Source of the DNA: Enterocloster hominis (ex Liu et al. 2021)
Lineage (GTDB): Bacteria; Bacillota; Clostridia; Lachnospirales; Lachnospiraceae
Assembly (NCBI GenBank): GCA_014385265.1
Contig: JACRTJ010000010.1
Span: 1-64,000, forward strand
Direction: 5' to 3'
DNA length: 64,000 nucleotides
Positions within the stretch are counted from its first letter, which is position 1, and each line of letters starts with the position of its first letter. Both the position numbers and the translations under genes were made by a program. Positions 1 to 8,708 of this stretch are shown here, one piece after another. A model generated the notes under the pieces. That model was not told where the DNA came from. It worked only from the letters and a program-made list of their open reading frames with translations, and made no database searches.

Positions 1-190
1 AAGTGTTTGTCCAGTTCAAAAATTCGCTTGGCTAATCTTTAAACCGTTCTACTGTTGTTTAGGTTTTTGTTCTGAATGTTCTCATTCATGGCCGAAACCT
101 TTTGGCCATTTTATAAGAATTTTCAGGGTTTTACATACTGTTCAGTTTTCAAGGTTCTGTGCTGTTCTTGTCTTTCTCAGCGACAGCTTC
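1..190 (-). promoter_or_regulatory. Leader of a probable rRNA operon (edge of window)
   Basis: Read on the minus strand, this stretch has no good ORF. It contains TTGAAAACTGAACAGT, a motif typical of the transcribed leader just upstream of 16S rRNA in clostridia. It lies downstream of two strong tandem promoters that point off the left edge. The 16S gene itself is not in the window, so the rRNA assignment is inference. Confidence 0.6.
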
Positions 191-193
191 AAT

Positions 194-222
194 AGTATAT
201 CATGCTGCGTTCTGTTTGTCAA
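194..222 (-). promoter_or_regulatory. Sigma-A promoter P2 of the putative rRNA operon
   Basis: On the minus strand the -35 box TTGACA (217-222), an exact 17-base spacer and the -10 box TATACT (194-199) form a near-consensus promoter. It reads left into the leader at 1-190. Confidence 0.8.
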
Positions 223-308
223 GAACTTTTTTAAATTTCTTTTTGATTTCTTTCCGAAACCCTTGGGTTTCTTTCAGAAGTCTGTCCCGGTCGCTTGGGA
301 CGGGTATT

Positions 309-337
309 AGAATACCAGATGTTCTGCCAAATGTCAA
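309..337 (-). promoter_or_regulatory. Sigma-A promoter P1 of the putative rRNA operon
   Basis: On the minus strand TTGACA (332-337), a 17-base spacer and TATTCT (309-314) form a second promoter 115 bases upstream of P2. Tandem promoters of this spacing are usual for rRNA operons. The region between the two is AT-rich and non-coding. Confidence 0.75.
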
Positions 338-397
338 CATCTTTTTTCATTTTTTTTGCGTTTTTCACGTTTTTTTTTCTGTTCCTTTTATATATAC

Positions 398-441
398 AAG
401 ATAAGGCGGCACATCCTGTGCAGAACACAAGATATGCCGCC
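398..441 (-). terminator. Terminator hairpin after the two-component operon
   Basis: GGCGGCATATC and its complement (arms near 430-441 and 405-416) form a stem just past the histidine kinase stop codon. A partly T-rich minus-strand run follows. It separates the kinase from the rRNA-type promoters downstream. Confidence 0.6.
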
Positions 442-449
442 TGGACTTT

Positions 450-1991
450 TTACTGGCTGCTGCCGTCCAATGTAAACCAGAATTCCACTCCGTTTTCCCA
501 GTTTTCCACGCCGCAGGATTCATGATGGGCATCCATGATGGCCTTCACAATGGAAAGACCGATGCCGGTCCCGCCGTATTCTCTGGTCCTCGCTTTATCC
601 ACCTTATAGAACTTCGTCCACAGGTTGGGAAGCGCCTCCTCGGGGATCGGCGTTCCCGTGTTAAATACAGATACCCGGACCTTATCTCCATCTCTCGTAA
701 TGCGGATCACGATTTTTTTCTCCCCTCCGGCGTGATGGATGGCATTGCTCAGATAGTTGGTCACCACTTCTTCGATCTTAAATTCATCTGCCCAGACCCA
801 CACCGGGCCGCTGCATTCAAACTTCACCTCTGCTTCCGCCTGCTGGACCATGATCCTCGCTGAATTGATGACTCCCTGGATCAGCTCAGTCAGGTCGAAC
901 CGTTCCATGACCGTCCGGTCGCTGCCGCTTTCCAGAGATGACAGGGTCAAAAGCTGTTTTACCATCTTATTCATCTTTCCGGCCTCATCCACGATCACGT
1001 CACAGTAATAATCCCGGCTCTCCTTATCCTCGCCCATGCCTTCCTGGAGGCCCTCTGCGTAGCCCTGGATCAAAGCAATGGGCGTTTTCAGCTCATGGGA
1101 TACGTTGGCAATGAATTCCTTTCGCATCTCGTCGATCCGTGTCTTCTCCTCAATATCCTTCTGAAGCTGGTTATTGACAGATTTCAGCTCACCGATGGTC
1201 TCCCTGAGACGCATGGACAGCGTATTCATGTTCTTTCCCAGGACCCCGATCTCTGTATACTCCCCTTTTTCCGGTTCATACCGGGCGTCAAAATCCAGCT
1301 GGGACATTTTTTCCGAAAGACTGGAAAGCTGGTTAATGGGGCCCGTGAGCCGTCCTGCCACAAAATAGACCACGATCCCGCCGATCAGTACGGCAAAGAT
1401 GCCCACATAGGCCAGAAACCGGTTGGAGAGCATGGTACTCTCGCTGATACTGGAAAGAGGGGTGCTCATAATGAAAGCTGTGCTGTTATCCGAAAAAAAG
1501 CCCCAGCTTTCCAGATAGCTGCCGTCTCTCCACGGGTCGAAGGTGACCTGGAGCGTATAGGCTTCATTCTCCTCCAGCACCTTTACGTCCATATGGTTTT
1601 TTCCAAAAATATACCGCTCCATCCGGTCCCTTAAAAATTTCGCGTCCCTGGCTGTGGAATAGACTGCCGACGAATCGGCGCTGTTGTCGATCATCAGCAT
1701 GGAAACATTGGCCTTGTCGCTGAAATCCCGGAACAGCTTCTGGAGATTTCCTTCCTTTATGTTTCCGTCTGCATCCTGCTCCCGCTTCATGGCCTCCTGG
1801 ATGGAGATCCCCCGCTCTGCGTTGGACTCCAGCTGCCAGTTGAACGCATCGTAGGCCGCTTCAATGGACTCCACCTTCTCAGTTATATAGTATTTTTCCA
1901 GATACCATTTGTTGATCCCCCAGATCACGGCGATCATGGCCATCATAAGGCCCACAAAGATCACCGTCATCCGCGTCCGTATGGATTTCAT
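450..1991 (-). CDS. Membrane sensor histidine kinase
   Basis: Senses an extracellular signal and phosphorylates the partner response regulator encoded just upstream. The 513-residue protein has a membrane segment at about 10-30, an extracytoplasmic sensor domain to about 190, a second membrane segment at 193-214 and a HAMP linker to about 265. The HisKA box FIANVSHELKTPIALIQG places the phospho-acceptor at His300. A HATPase domain follows with N-box NYLSNAIHHA and G-box GGTGIGLS. Its start codon overlaps the regulator stop by one base (TAATG), so the two are translationally coupled. The architecture resembles PhoR/ResE kinases, but the sensor domain gives no clue to the ligand. Confidence 0.95.
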   Translation of the reverse strand: MKSIRTRMTVIFVGLMMAMIAVIWGINKWYLEKYYITEKVESIEAAYDAFNWQLESNAERGISIQEAMKREQDADGNIKEGNLQKLFRDFSDKANVSMLMIDNSADSSAVYSTARDAKFLRDRMERYIFGKNHMDVKVLEENEAYTLQVTFDPWRDGSYLESWGFFSDNSTAFIMSTPLSSISESTMLSNRFLAYVGIFAVLIGGIVVYFVAGRLTGPINQLSSLSEKMSQLDFDARYEPEKGEYTEIGVLGKNMNTLSMRLRETIGELKSVNNQLQKDIEEKTRIDEMRKEFIANVSHELKTPIALIQGYAEGLQEGMGEDKESRDYYCDVIVDEAGKMNKMVKQLLTLSSLESGSDRTVMERFDLTELIQGVINSARIMVQQAEAEVKFECSGPVWVWADEFKIEEVVTNYLSNAIHHAGGEKKIVIRITRDGDKVRVSVFNTGTPIPEEALPNLWTKFYKVDKARTREYGGTGIGLSIVKAIMDAHHESCGVENWENGVEFWFTLDGSSQ

Positions 1992-2668
1992 TATGCGTTC
2001 ACCTCAAACTTATATCCCATGCCCCAGATGGTCTTTATGAACTCACCCTTTTCTCCTAACTTGCTGCGAAGCTTCTTTACATGGGTGTCGATGGTCCTGG
2101 CGTCACCGAAATAATCGTAATTCCACACGTTGTTCAGGATCTTTTCCCTGGACAGGGCCATCCCCTGGTTTTCCATAAAATATATCAGAAGCTCAAATTC
2201 CTTATTGCTCAGATCCACCGGCTGGCCGTCCACGCTGGCCTCGTGGGCGTCTTTATCCACCCGGATCCCGGCTGCCTCCAGGATCTCTCCCGTTCCGGCA
2301 TTTCCCCGCCTTAAAATGGCCTCTATGCGGGCCACCAGGATCTTTGGACTGAAGGGCTTGGAAATATACTCGTCCACTCCCAGTTCAAACCCCAGAAGCT
2401 CGTCCCGTTCCTCAGACCGGGCCGTCAGCATGATGATCGGCACCTGGGAATAGCGGCGGAGGGTCCGGCATACCTCCCAGCCGTCCATTTTCGGCATCAT
2501 CACATCCAGGATCACCAGACCGATATCCTTTTCTTTAAAAAAGATATCCACTGCCTGCTCCCCGTCCTCTGCTTCGATCACCCTGTATCCCTTGATGGCC
2601 AGGAAATCCTTTACCAGCTTCCGCATCCTGGCCTCGTCGTCCACCATCAGTACCTTAACAGAATCCAT
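1991..2668 (-). CDS. OmpR/PhoB-family response regulator
   Basis: DNA-binding regulator paired with the kinase at 450-1991. The receiver domain has acidic residues near Asp10 and the phospho-acceptor Asp55 (VILDVMMPKMDG). The C-terminal half is a winged-helix Trans_reg_C domain (NVWNYDYFGDARTIDTHVKK). A GTG lies three codons upstream, but the ATG at 2668 is the better start because it sits 8 bases from GGAAGG. Target genes are unknown; a direct repeat upstream of its own gene suggests autoregulation. Confidence 0.95.
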   Translation of the reverse strand: MDSVKVLMVDDEARMRKLVKDFLAIKGYRVIEAEDGEQAVDIFFKEKDIGLVILDVMMPKMDGWEVCRTLRRYSQVPIIMLTARSEERDELLGFELGVDEYISKPFSPKILVARIEAILRRGNAGTGEILEAAGIRVDKDAHEASVDGQPVDLSNKEFELLIYFMENQGMALSREKILNNVWNYDYFGDARTIDTHVKKLRSKLGEKGEFIKTIWGMGYKFEVNA

Positions 2669-2706
2669 TGTTTCCACCTTCCTTGTTCATTTCCTTTTCT
2701 ACCTGT

Positions 2707-2757
2707 ATTCTAGCAGAACGGCCGGTAAAATACTATCAGTTCACTAAAGTTTCACAA
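2707..2757 (-). promoter_or_regulatory. Possible autoregulated promoter of the two-component operon
   Basis: The minus strand carries TAGAAT (2707-2712) without a good -35 box. About 30 bases upstream lie two GTGAA repeats (2740-2744 and 2751-2755) spaced exactly 11 bases apart. OmpR/PhoB-type regulators usually bind direct repeats with this period. Binding by this regulator is inferred. The rest of the 400-base gap (2757-3060) is AT-rich with nothing recognisable. Confidence 0.4.
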
Positions 2758-3066
2758 AGCCAGGGGCCGTTTTGGGATGAGTGGGGTTCTCTCAGAAAGC
2801 TTTTTGAGTTTATCGCTTTAATCCATTGTTTTTTTCATATTTCGATGTATTATATATATTAGATAATCTTTTTCTCCTGTTGCATCCATATAAACAGTTT
2901 TTATTGATTCTTATAAAAATCTATAAAGGTACGAAGACACCAAAGTGATAAATTGTGGCCGTAAGTGGATATAGCGGATCCTAATACTGGGCTGGATGGA
3001 CAAGAGAATGGTACTTTTTAATTTGACAGCCTTGCAAACAGCGAATTGCAGGAATAGGAGTTTTCA

Positions 3067-3330
3067 ATGCAGCCAAAATATAAAAAAGCTTTTATAGCGG
3101 CCCTGGCCCTGGGGATCATTTCCTCTATTCACACAAGACCCCGATATCCTGTCTTCCCCCTCTCCATCCTTCCGACCGTTCTGGATGTGATACGCTATTT
3201 CCTCATGATATCCATCCAGATATATGTCCTGGAAAAGGTTCGCAATTCTAAACATAGTACACTTATATATAACAGTGTAAATATCGTATTCGTTTTGATG
3301 ATCCTGTATTTTCTTTTCCGCTCCTTCTGA
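3067..3330 (+). CDS. Small hydrophobic protein of unknown function
   Basis: An 87-residue ORF with a convincing ribosome binding site (AGGAG seven bases before ATG). The product has a basic N-terminus, a central hydrophobic stretch around 28-52 and a strongly hydrophobic C-terminal stretch at about 70-86, so it is probably membrane-associated. I recognise no family. It stands alone, in the opposite direction to both neighbours, and has no clear promoter. Composition is more AT-rich than the flanking genes, so it could be acquired or a remnant. Confidence 0.45.
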   Translation: MQPKYKKAFIAALALGIISSIHTRPRYPVFPLSILPTVLDVIRYFLMISIQIYVLEKVRNSKHSTLIYNSVNIVFVLMILYFLFRSF

Positions 3331-3381
3331 CCTTCCATCCGGAAGTGTAACAGGACAGCTATTTCTTCCCACTAGCCAAAT

Positions 3382-3418
3382 AAGAGGGCACCGCTGCTGC
3401 CGGTGCCCTCTTTATCTT
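3382..3418. terminator. Bidirectional terminator after aspS
   Basis: Perfect 12-base arms AAGAGGGCACCG (3382-3393) and its complement (3401-3412) enclose a 7-base loop. A T-rich tract follows on the plus strand. It lies 10 bases beyond the aspS stop and can serve both aspS and the small plus-strand ORF. Confidence 0.75.
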
Positions 3419-3426
3419 ATTCTTAT

Positions 3427-5226
3427 TTATTCCTGTTCCTTCTCCTCCGGAACCACAGCGATATGAAGCTCTTCCAGCTGCTTCACATCCACCTCCGAAG
3501 GAGCCTCCATCATCAGACAGGAGGCGTCCTTTACCTTCGGGAAGGCGATCACGTCGCGGATACTGTCGGCTCCCACCATCAGCATGATCACACGGTCCAG
3601 GCCGTAGGCCAGGCCGGCATGGGGCGGAACGCCGTATTTAAAGGCATCCAGAAGGAAGCCGAACTGCTCGTTGGCCCGCTCCGGCGTAAAGCCCAGGACC
3701 TCAAACATCTTCTCCTGGATATCTCCCTGATGGATACGTACAGAACCGCCGCCCAGCTCTGTTCCGTTTAACACGATATCGTATGCTTTTGCACGCACTG
3801 CGCCCGGATCGCTGTCCAGAAGGGGGATATCCTCCTCCATGGGCATGGTGAACGGATGGTGCATGGCCACATACCGGTCCTCTTCCTCTGAGTACTCTAA
3901 AAGCGGGAATTCAGTCACCCACAGGAACTTAAAGTCATCCTTCTTAAGAAGATCCAGCTGTCTTGCCAGCTCCAGACGGAGGTTTCCGAGAACGTCGAAT
4001 ACCACCTTATCCTTGTCGGCGGCAAAGAATAACAGGTCTCCCGGCTTTCCGTCCATGGCCTTTACCAGGGCGTCCAGCTCCTCCTCCTTCATGAACTTTC
4101 CGAAGGAGCACTTATAGGAGCCATCCTCATGGATGGCCAGGTAGGCCAGTCCCTTGGCCCCAAAGCCCTTGGCGTATTCCACCAGAGCGTCGATCTTCTT
4201 TCTGGGCATGCCGGCCTGGCCGTCTGCGTTGATGCCGCGGACAGAACCGCCGTTTTCCAGGGCGCTCTTAAACACCACAAATTCGCAGTCCCTGACCACG
4301 TCGGACACATTTTTAAGCTCCATTCCAAACCGCAGATCCGGCTTATCCGAGCCGAAGCGGTCCATGGCCTCTCTCCAGGTCATTCTCTGGATGGGAAGCT
4401 GCACGTCAAAACCACAGATCTCCTTGAAGATCTTCTTTAAGAGTCTCTCATTTACATCCAGCACGTCCTCCACATCCACAAAGGACAGCTCCATGTCGAT
4501 CTGGGTAAACTCCGGCTGGCGGTCAGCCCTAAGATCCTCGTCCCGGTAGCAGCGGGCCAGCTGGAAATAACGGTCAAATCCAGAACACATTAAAAGCTGC
4601 TTTAAGAGCTGCGGAGACTGGGGAAGGGCATAAAAGTTCCCCGGATGCACACGGCTGGGCACCAGATAGTCCCTGGCTCCCTCCGGCGTGCTCTTAATTA
4701 AGGTAGGGGTCTCGATCTCTAAAAATCCCTCATCTGCTAAAAACTGGCGCACCATGGTAGCCACACGGCTTCTGACCAGGATGTTTCTCTGGAGATCCGG
4801 ACGGCGCAGGTCCAGATACCGATATTTTAAGCGCACCTCTTCCCTTGTCTTACTGTTTTCCTCAATGGGGAACGGCGGAACCTCGGATTCGGAAAGGATC
4901 CGCAAGGATTTTGCCCGTACCTCAATGGAACCGGTCTTTAAGTTTTCGTTGGCCGCGCCGGAACGCTTTTCCACCACGCCGGTCACCGCGATGGTAAACT
5001 CACTTCTTAAGCGCTCTGCCTTTGCAAAGCTCTCGGCTCCGCAGTCGCTCTCCTCAAAAATGATCTGGATGATCCCGGTGCGATCTCTCAGATCTGTAAA
5101 GATGATGCCGCCTTTATTTCTGCTCTTCTGGACCCAGCCCATAAGGGTCAGCTCCTGGCCCACGTTTGCCTCTGTAACCTCTGTACAGCGGCAGGAACGC
5201 TTTAAGCCTGCCATTGATTCTGCCAT
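3427..5226 (-). CDS. aspS: Aspartate--tRNA ligase
   Basis: Class II aminoacyl-tRNA synthetase that charges tRNA-Asp. The 599-residue length fits the bacterial type with a GAD insertion. It has an N-terminal OB-fold anticodon-binding domain (about 15-110), the motif 1 region YRYLDLRRPDLQRN, motif 2 with FTQIDMELSFV, and motif 3 GLAYGLDRVIMLM near the C-terminus. It is the last gene of the relA-hemZ-hisS-aspS operon, 15 bases after hisS. Whether it is discriminating or not for Asn-tRNA cannot be told here. Confidence 0.98.
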   Translation of the reverse strand: MAESMAGLKRSCRCTEVTEANVGQELTLMGWVQKSRNKGGIIFTDLRDRTGIIQIIFEESDCGAESFAKAERLRSEFTIAVTGVVEKRSGAANENLKTGSIEVRAKSLRILSESEVPPFPIEENSKTREEVRLKYRYLDLRRPDLQRNILVRSRVATMVRQFLADEGFLEIETPTLIKSTPEGARDYLVPSRVHPGNFYALPQSPQLLKQLLMCSGFDRYFQLARCYRDEDLRADRQPEFTQIDMELSFVDVEDVLDVNERLLKKIFKEICGFDVQLPIQRMTWREAMDRFGSDKPDLRFGMELKNVSDVVRDCEFVVFKSALENGGSVRGINADGQAGMPRKKIDALVEYAKGFGAKGLAYLAIHEDGSYKCSFGKFMKEEELDALVKAMDGKPGDLLFFAADKDKVVFDVLGNLRLELARQLDLLKKDDFKFLWVTEFPLLEYSEEEDRYVAMHHPFTMPMEEDIPLLDSDPGAVRAKAYDIVLNGTELGGGSVRIHQGDIQEKMFEVLGFTPERANEQFGFLLDAFKYGVPPHAGLAYGLDRVIMLMVGADSIRDVIAFPKVKDASCLMMEAPSEVDVKQLEELHIAVVPEEKEQE

Positions 5227-5241
5227 GATATTCTCCTCCTG

Positions 5242-6507
5242 CTAACGCTTTAATTCCTCTTTATAGAACTCCCTGAACTCCGTATAGCCCTCTTTTCCCA
5301 GCTGCTCCTTCTGGAACTTTTTATTCTTGTTCATCTGGGTCACCAGGACCGTTTTTCCCTCTGCGCGGGCAGCCATGGCCTCCTTGAGGATCTCAGAAAG
5401 ACGCTCCATTCCCATGCCCTTTTCATACATCCAAGCCTCTCTGGCGTTCTTTTCCGGAACCACAAAGCCGGCGTCCATGAGGATCCCCACGATCCGCTCA
5501 AAGCCGATGGAAAAGCCGCAGGCCGGAGTATCCATGCCTGTGAATCTTCCCACCATCTTATCATATCTTCCGCCGCCGGCCACAGAGCCGCCAAAGCCTT
5601 CCATGGCCACCTCAAAGATCGTGCCGGTGTAATAGCCCATGCCACGGACCAGGGTGGGATCGAATTTCAGTCCGAAGCCTCCGCCGGACACGCTCATGAC
5701 CGTATCCATGATCTCCGCCAGATTTTCGGCTGCGCCGTCCTCCAGTACGCCTGAAAGGATCTCTCCCATACGGCGGACTCCGTCGGCGTCACCCGTCACC
5801 TGTCCCATGAGCTCCAGGTATTTATCCGCCGTTTCTTCGGAATATCCGTTTTCCACCAGCTCCGCTCTCACGCCGTCCACACCGATCTTGTCCATCTTGT
5901 CCACAGTGATGAACACTTTTTCAATGTCCTCCTCCGGGAAGCCGCTGTAAACGGCCATGGCCCGCAGGATCTTCCTGTCGTTGATGCGGACCTCAAACTG
6001 GTTGTTGGGACAGATCTTCTTTAAAGCTGTTGTGGTCGCCAGCACCAGCTCGATCTCCGCCTGGCTGGTGGCGTCGCCGAAGATGTCGATGTCACACTGG
6101 ACAAACTGGCGGTAACGGCCCTTCTGGGGGCGGTCTGCCCTCCATACGCTTCCGATCTGGAGCGCCTTAAAGGGAGACGGCAGATTGGCCGCGTTGTTGG
6201 AATAGTATCTGGACAGCGGGAGCGTCAGATCGTAGCGCAGGCCGCTGTCTGCCAGGTCGTTTTCTGTCTCTGCCGCCTCTAAATTTAATTTCTCGCCCCT
6301 CTTTAATACCTTAAAGATCAGCTTTTCATTGTCTCCCCCCTGCTTGCTTAACAGGTTTTCAATGTGCTCCACACAGGGAGTCTCAATGGAAGAGAATCCG
6401 AAGCCGCGGTACGTTTCCTTGATCTGGTTCAGAACATAATCGCGGATCTGCATTTCCTGGGGCAGGATATCCTTCATGCCGGTCACCGGCTTTTTCTTTA
6501 ACGCCAT
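5242..6507 (-). CDS. hisS: Histidine--tRNA ligase
   Basis: Class II synthetase charging tRNA-His, 421 residues as expected. Motif 2 reads WRADRPQKGRYRQFVQCDID and the histidine-specific signature GMGYYTGTIFEV is present. The C-terminal anticodon-binding domain is shorter and more divergent than in Escherichia coli HisS. It sits between hemZ and aspS, a pairing conserved across Firmicutes. No T-box is visible in front of it, so it depends on the operon promoter upstream of relA. Confidence 0.97.
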   Translation of the reverse strand: MALKKKPVTGMKDILPQEMQIRDYVLNQIKETYRGFGFSSIETPCVEHIENLLSKQGGDNEKLIFKVLKRGEKLNLEAAETENDLADSGLRYDLTLPLSRYYSNNAANLPSPFKALQIGSVWRADRPQKGRYRQFVQCDIDIFGDATSQAEIELVLATTTALKKICPNNQFEVRINDRKILRAMAVYSGFPEEDIEKVFITVDKMDKIGVDGVRAELVENGYSEETADKYLELMGQVTGDADGVRRMGEILSGVLEDGAAENLAEIMDTVMSVSGGGFGLKFDPTLVRGMGYYTGTIFEVAMEGFGGSVAGGGRYDKMVGRFTGMDTPACGFSIGFERIVGILMDAGFVVPEKNAREAWMYEKGMGMERLSEILKEAMAARAEGKTVLVTQMNKNKKFQKEQLGKEGYTEFREFYKEELKR

Positions 6508-6542
6508 ACTCGTTCCTCCATATTTTATGTCTGATGGTAAGT

Positions 6543-8000
6543 TTACGACAGCCCATCCAGTTTTTCAAGCATCTTTTCTTTTCTTCCAATCATCTCGTCG
6601 ATGCGGGCGATATACTGATCCACATCTTTGACGTTCTCCACCCGCTCCAGACGGTTTTCCGCAGGGAATACCACCTTCGTCGTGGTCCCGGCCCCGCAGG
6701 CAACGATGGTCTGCTTTTCCTCCATAATGAGGATGTTGTAGATACACGCCTTATCCGGGGCCGCGTAGCCCACATTTTCAAAATTGCCGGCCATATTTTT
6801 CTGGCGGTACAGATAATAGGGCACCAGTCCCATGGATCTGGCGTATTCTGCCGTCAGATCGATCATTTCCTGGGTGTTCTCGATCTTTAAGTCCGCATAC
6901 CGTTCCTTAAAGATATTGAGTCTGGCAGCCCGCTTGATGGCCAGGGAATGGACCGTAACGCTGTCCGGGGCCAGCTCCTTTATCTCCTCCATGGTGGCCC
7001 GCACGTCGTTTATATCCTCCTCCGGCAGGCCGATGATCAGATCCATGTTGATGTTATCAAAGCCCAACTTTCTCGCCAGACGGTATTTTTCCTTCACCAT
7101 CTCCACCGTATGGCGGCGGCCGATGAGATCCAGGGTGGACTGCTTCATGGTCTGGGGATTGATGGAGATCCTGGAGATCCCGTGGGCCCGCAGGGTCTTC
7201 AGCTTATCCTCAGTGATGCTGTCGGGCCGTCCGGCCTCCACTGTAAACTCCTTCACAGAAGAAAGATCGAACCGCTCCTCGATCCGGGTGAGGATGGCGT
7301 CCAGCTCCTCTGCCTTTAAGGCCGTTGGCGTTCCTCCTCCGAAGTAGACCGTATCCAGGGTGCGTCCCTTCATGGTCTCCGCCACATAATCCAGCTCCTT
7401 GAAAAGAGCGGCCAGGTACTGGTCCATTTTCTTTTCCCAGGCCCCGATGGGGTAGGAGGTAAAGGAGCAGTACAGGCAGGTGGTGGGACAGAACGGGATC
7501 CCCACATACAGGCTGTATCCGTTTTCATAGTCAATATGGCTCAGGAGCTCCTTTTCCCGCTCCGCGATCTCCAGGCTCAAGCCGATCTTCTCGCTGCTGG
7601 TCAGATAGGTCTTTTCCATGAATTCCCGGATCTCTTCCTCCGAAACGCCCTGGTCCAGCCGGCTTAAGGCGATCTTTGTGGGACGGATCCCGGTAAGGGT
7701 CCCCCATGGAAGAGTCTTTCCGGTACGGGCAGAAAGAAGGCCGTAAAGCTCCCGTTTGATGGCAGTCTTGGCTTCCAGACGGTTCTCATAAGAGATGGGA
7801 AATGCCGCTCCCGCCTTTTTCTCTTCATTTTCCAGGATATCCAGGGAAAATGTGCCGGACTCCAGCTCATACGTTCCTTCCACATAAAAGTCCACGCCCC
7901 CGGTCCTTTCATGGGCAAAGCCTTCTCCTGGATAGAACGCCATTAAAAGCTCCCGGATGTCCTGCTCATAGGAAGCATCATTCAGTAAAATTCCGATCAT
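6543..8000 (-). CDS. hemZ: HemZ-type radical SAM coproporphyrinogen dehydrogenase homologue
   Basis: Radical SAM protein of the HemN/HemZ group, 485 residues. An N-terminal extension of about 165 residues precedes the core, as in HemZ. The iron-sulfur cluster cysteines are Cys171, Cys175 and Cys178 (PFCPTTCLYCSF), and VYFGGGTPTAL follows in the core. HemZ of Bacillus has been tied to oxygen-independent coproporphyrinogen III oxidation, but many homologues in organisms without a full haem pathway have uncertain function. Three bases separate it from the MBL gene, so the two are co-transcribed. Confidence 0.9.
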   Translation of the reverse strand: MIGILLNDASYEQDIRELLMAFYPGEGFAHERTGGVDFYVEGTYELESGTFSLDILENEEKKAGAAFPISYENRLEAKTAIKRELYGLLSARTGKTLPWGTLTGIRPTKIALSRLDQGVSEEEIREFMEKTYLTSSEKIGLSLEIAEREKELLSHIDYENGYSLYVGIPFCPTTCLYCSFTSYPIGAWEKKMDQYLAALFKELDYVAETMKGRTLDTVYFGGGTPTALKAEELDAILTRIEERFDLSSVKEFTVEAGRPDSITEDKLKTLRAHGISRISINPQTMKQSTLDLIGRRHTVEMVKEKYRLARKLGFDNINMDLIIGLPEEDINDVRATMEEIKELAPDSVTVHSLAIKRAARLNIFKERYADLKIENTQEMIDLTAEYARSMGLVPYYLYRQKNMAGNFENVGYAAPDKACIYNILIMEEKQTIVACGAGTTTKVVFPAENRLERVENVKDVDQYIARIDEMIGRKEKMLEKLDGLS

Positions 8001-8002
8001 TT

Positions 8003-8638
8003 TTAGTACCTCGCAAGGGGATTGTGCTTCTTTTCATATTCGATGGAGGTAACGCCCATATGACCCGGATATACCTTCACCGTCTCCGGAAGCGTTAAAA
8101 GCTTCTTCACCGAAGCCAGCATGGACATGGCATCTCCGGTGGGAAGATCCACCCGGCCGTAGGAGGTGCGGAACAGGGTGTCGCCCGCAAACAGAAGATC
8201 CTCAGACTCGATATAGTAGCAGCAGGAGCCGATGGTATGGCCCGGGGTCTCGATCACCTTCCAGGTCACGCCTGCAGCCTCAAAGGTCTCTCCGTCACAG
8301 ACCGTCAGATCCGGCTCCAGGGTATAATCCTTTCTGTAATAATCCATCATCAGGTTCTTTTTGCTGTCCCTTAAGACCTCCAGCTCCTTTTCGCAGGCAC
8401 AGATCTTAATTCCCCATTCCTTCCGCAGTTCCTCTGCCGCCATAATGTGGTCAAAATGGCCGTGGGTCAGAAGGATCAGCTCCGGCGAAAGCTCCAGCTT
8501 CCGGCATTCCTCCCGGATCACATCTGCTGCATCGCCCGGATCCACGATCACCGCCTGTTTTGTCTCCTCATTATAGACCAGGCAGCAGTTGGTCTCTACC
8601 ATTCCCACTGTCAGATTTTTTACACAAATTCCGCTCAT
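8003..8638 (-). CDS. Metallo-beta-lactamase-fold hydrolase (glyoxalase II-like)
   Basis: A 211-residue hydrolase with the dinuclear metal motif THGHFDH near residue 60, a second histidine in ETPGHTIGS, and FAGDTLF supplying the bridging aspartate. It belongs to the short YcbL/GloB-like group that is found between relA and hemZ in many Firmicutes. The substrate is unknown; hydroxyacylglutathione or another thioester is possible, though clostridia rarely make glutathione. Confidence 0.9.
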   Translation of the reverse strand: MSGICVKNLTVGMVETNCCLVYNEETKQAVIVDPGDAADVIREECRKLELSPELILLTHGHFDHIMAAEELRKEWGIKICACEKELEVLRDSKKNLMMDYYRKDYTLEPDLTVCDGETFEAAGVTWKVIETPGHTIGSCCYYIESEDLLFAGDTLFRTSYGRVDLPTGDAMSMLASVKKLLTLPETVKVYPGHMGVTSIEYEKKHNPLARY

Positions 8639-8708
8639 TGTTTTCTTTCCCTTTCAAAGATGATGGAGTCCGCCGGCCGTTTGGCGTGGCAGACTCCCCG
8701 TATTTTTA

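Noticed and set aside
1095-1634. Plus-strand ORF of 179 codons
   Set aside because: It lies wholly inside the histidine kinase gene on the opposite strand, has no ribosome binding site and no family character.
5226-6543. Possible T-box in front of hisS or aspS
   Set aside because: The gaps are 15 and 35 bases long, with no room for a leader RNA and no T-box motif.
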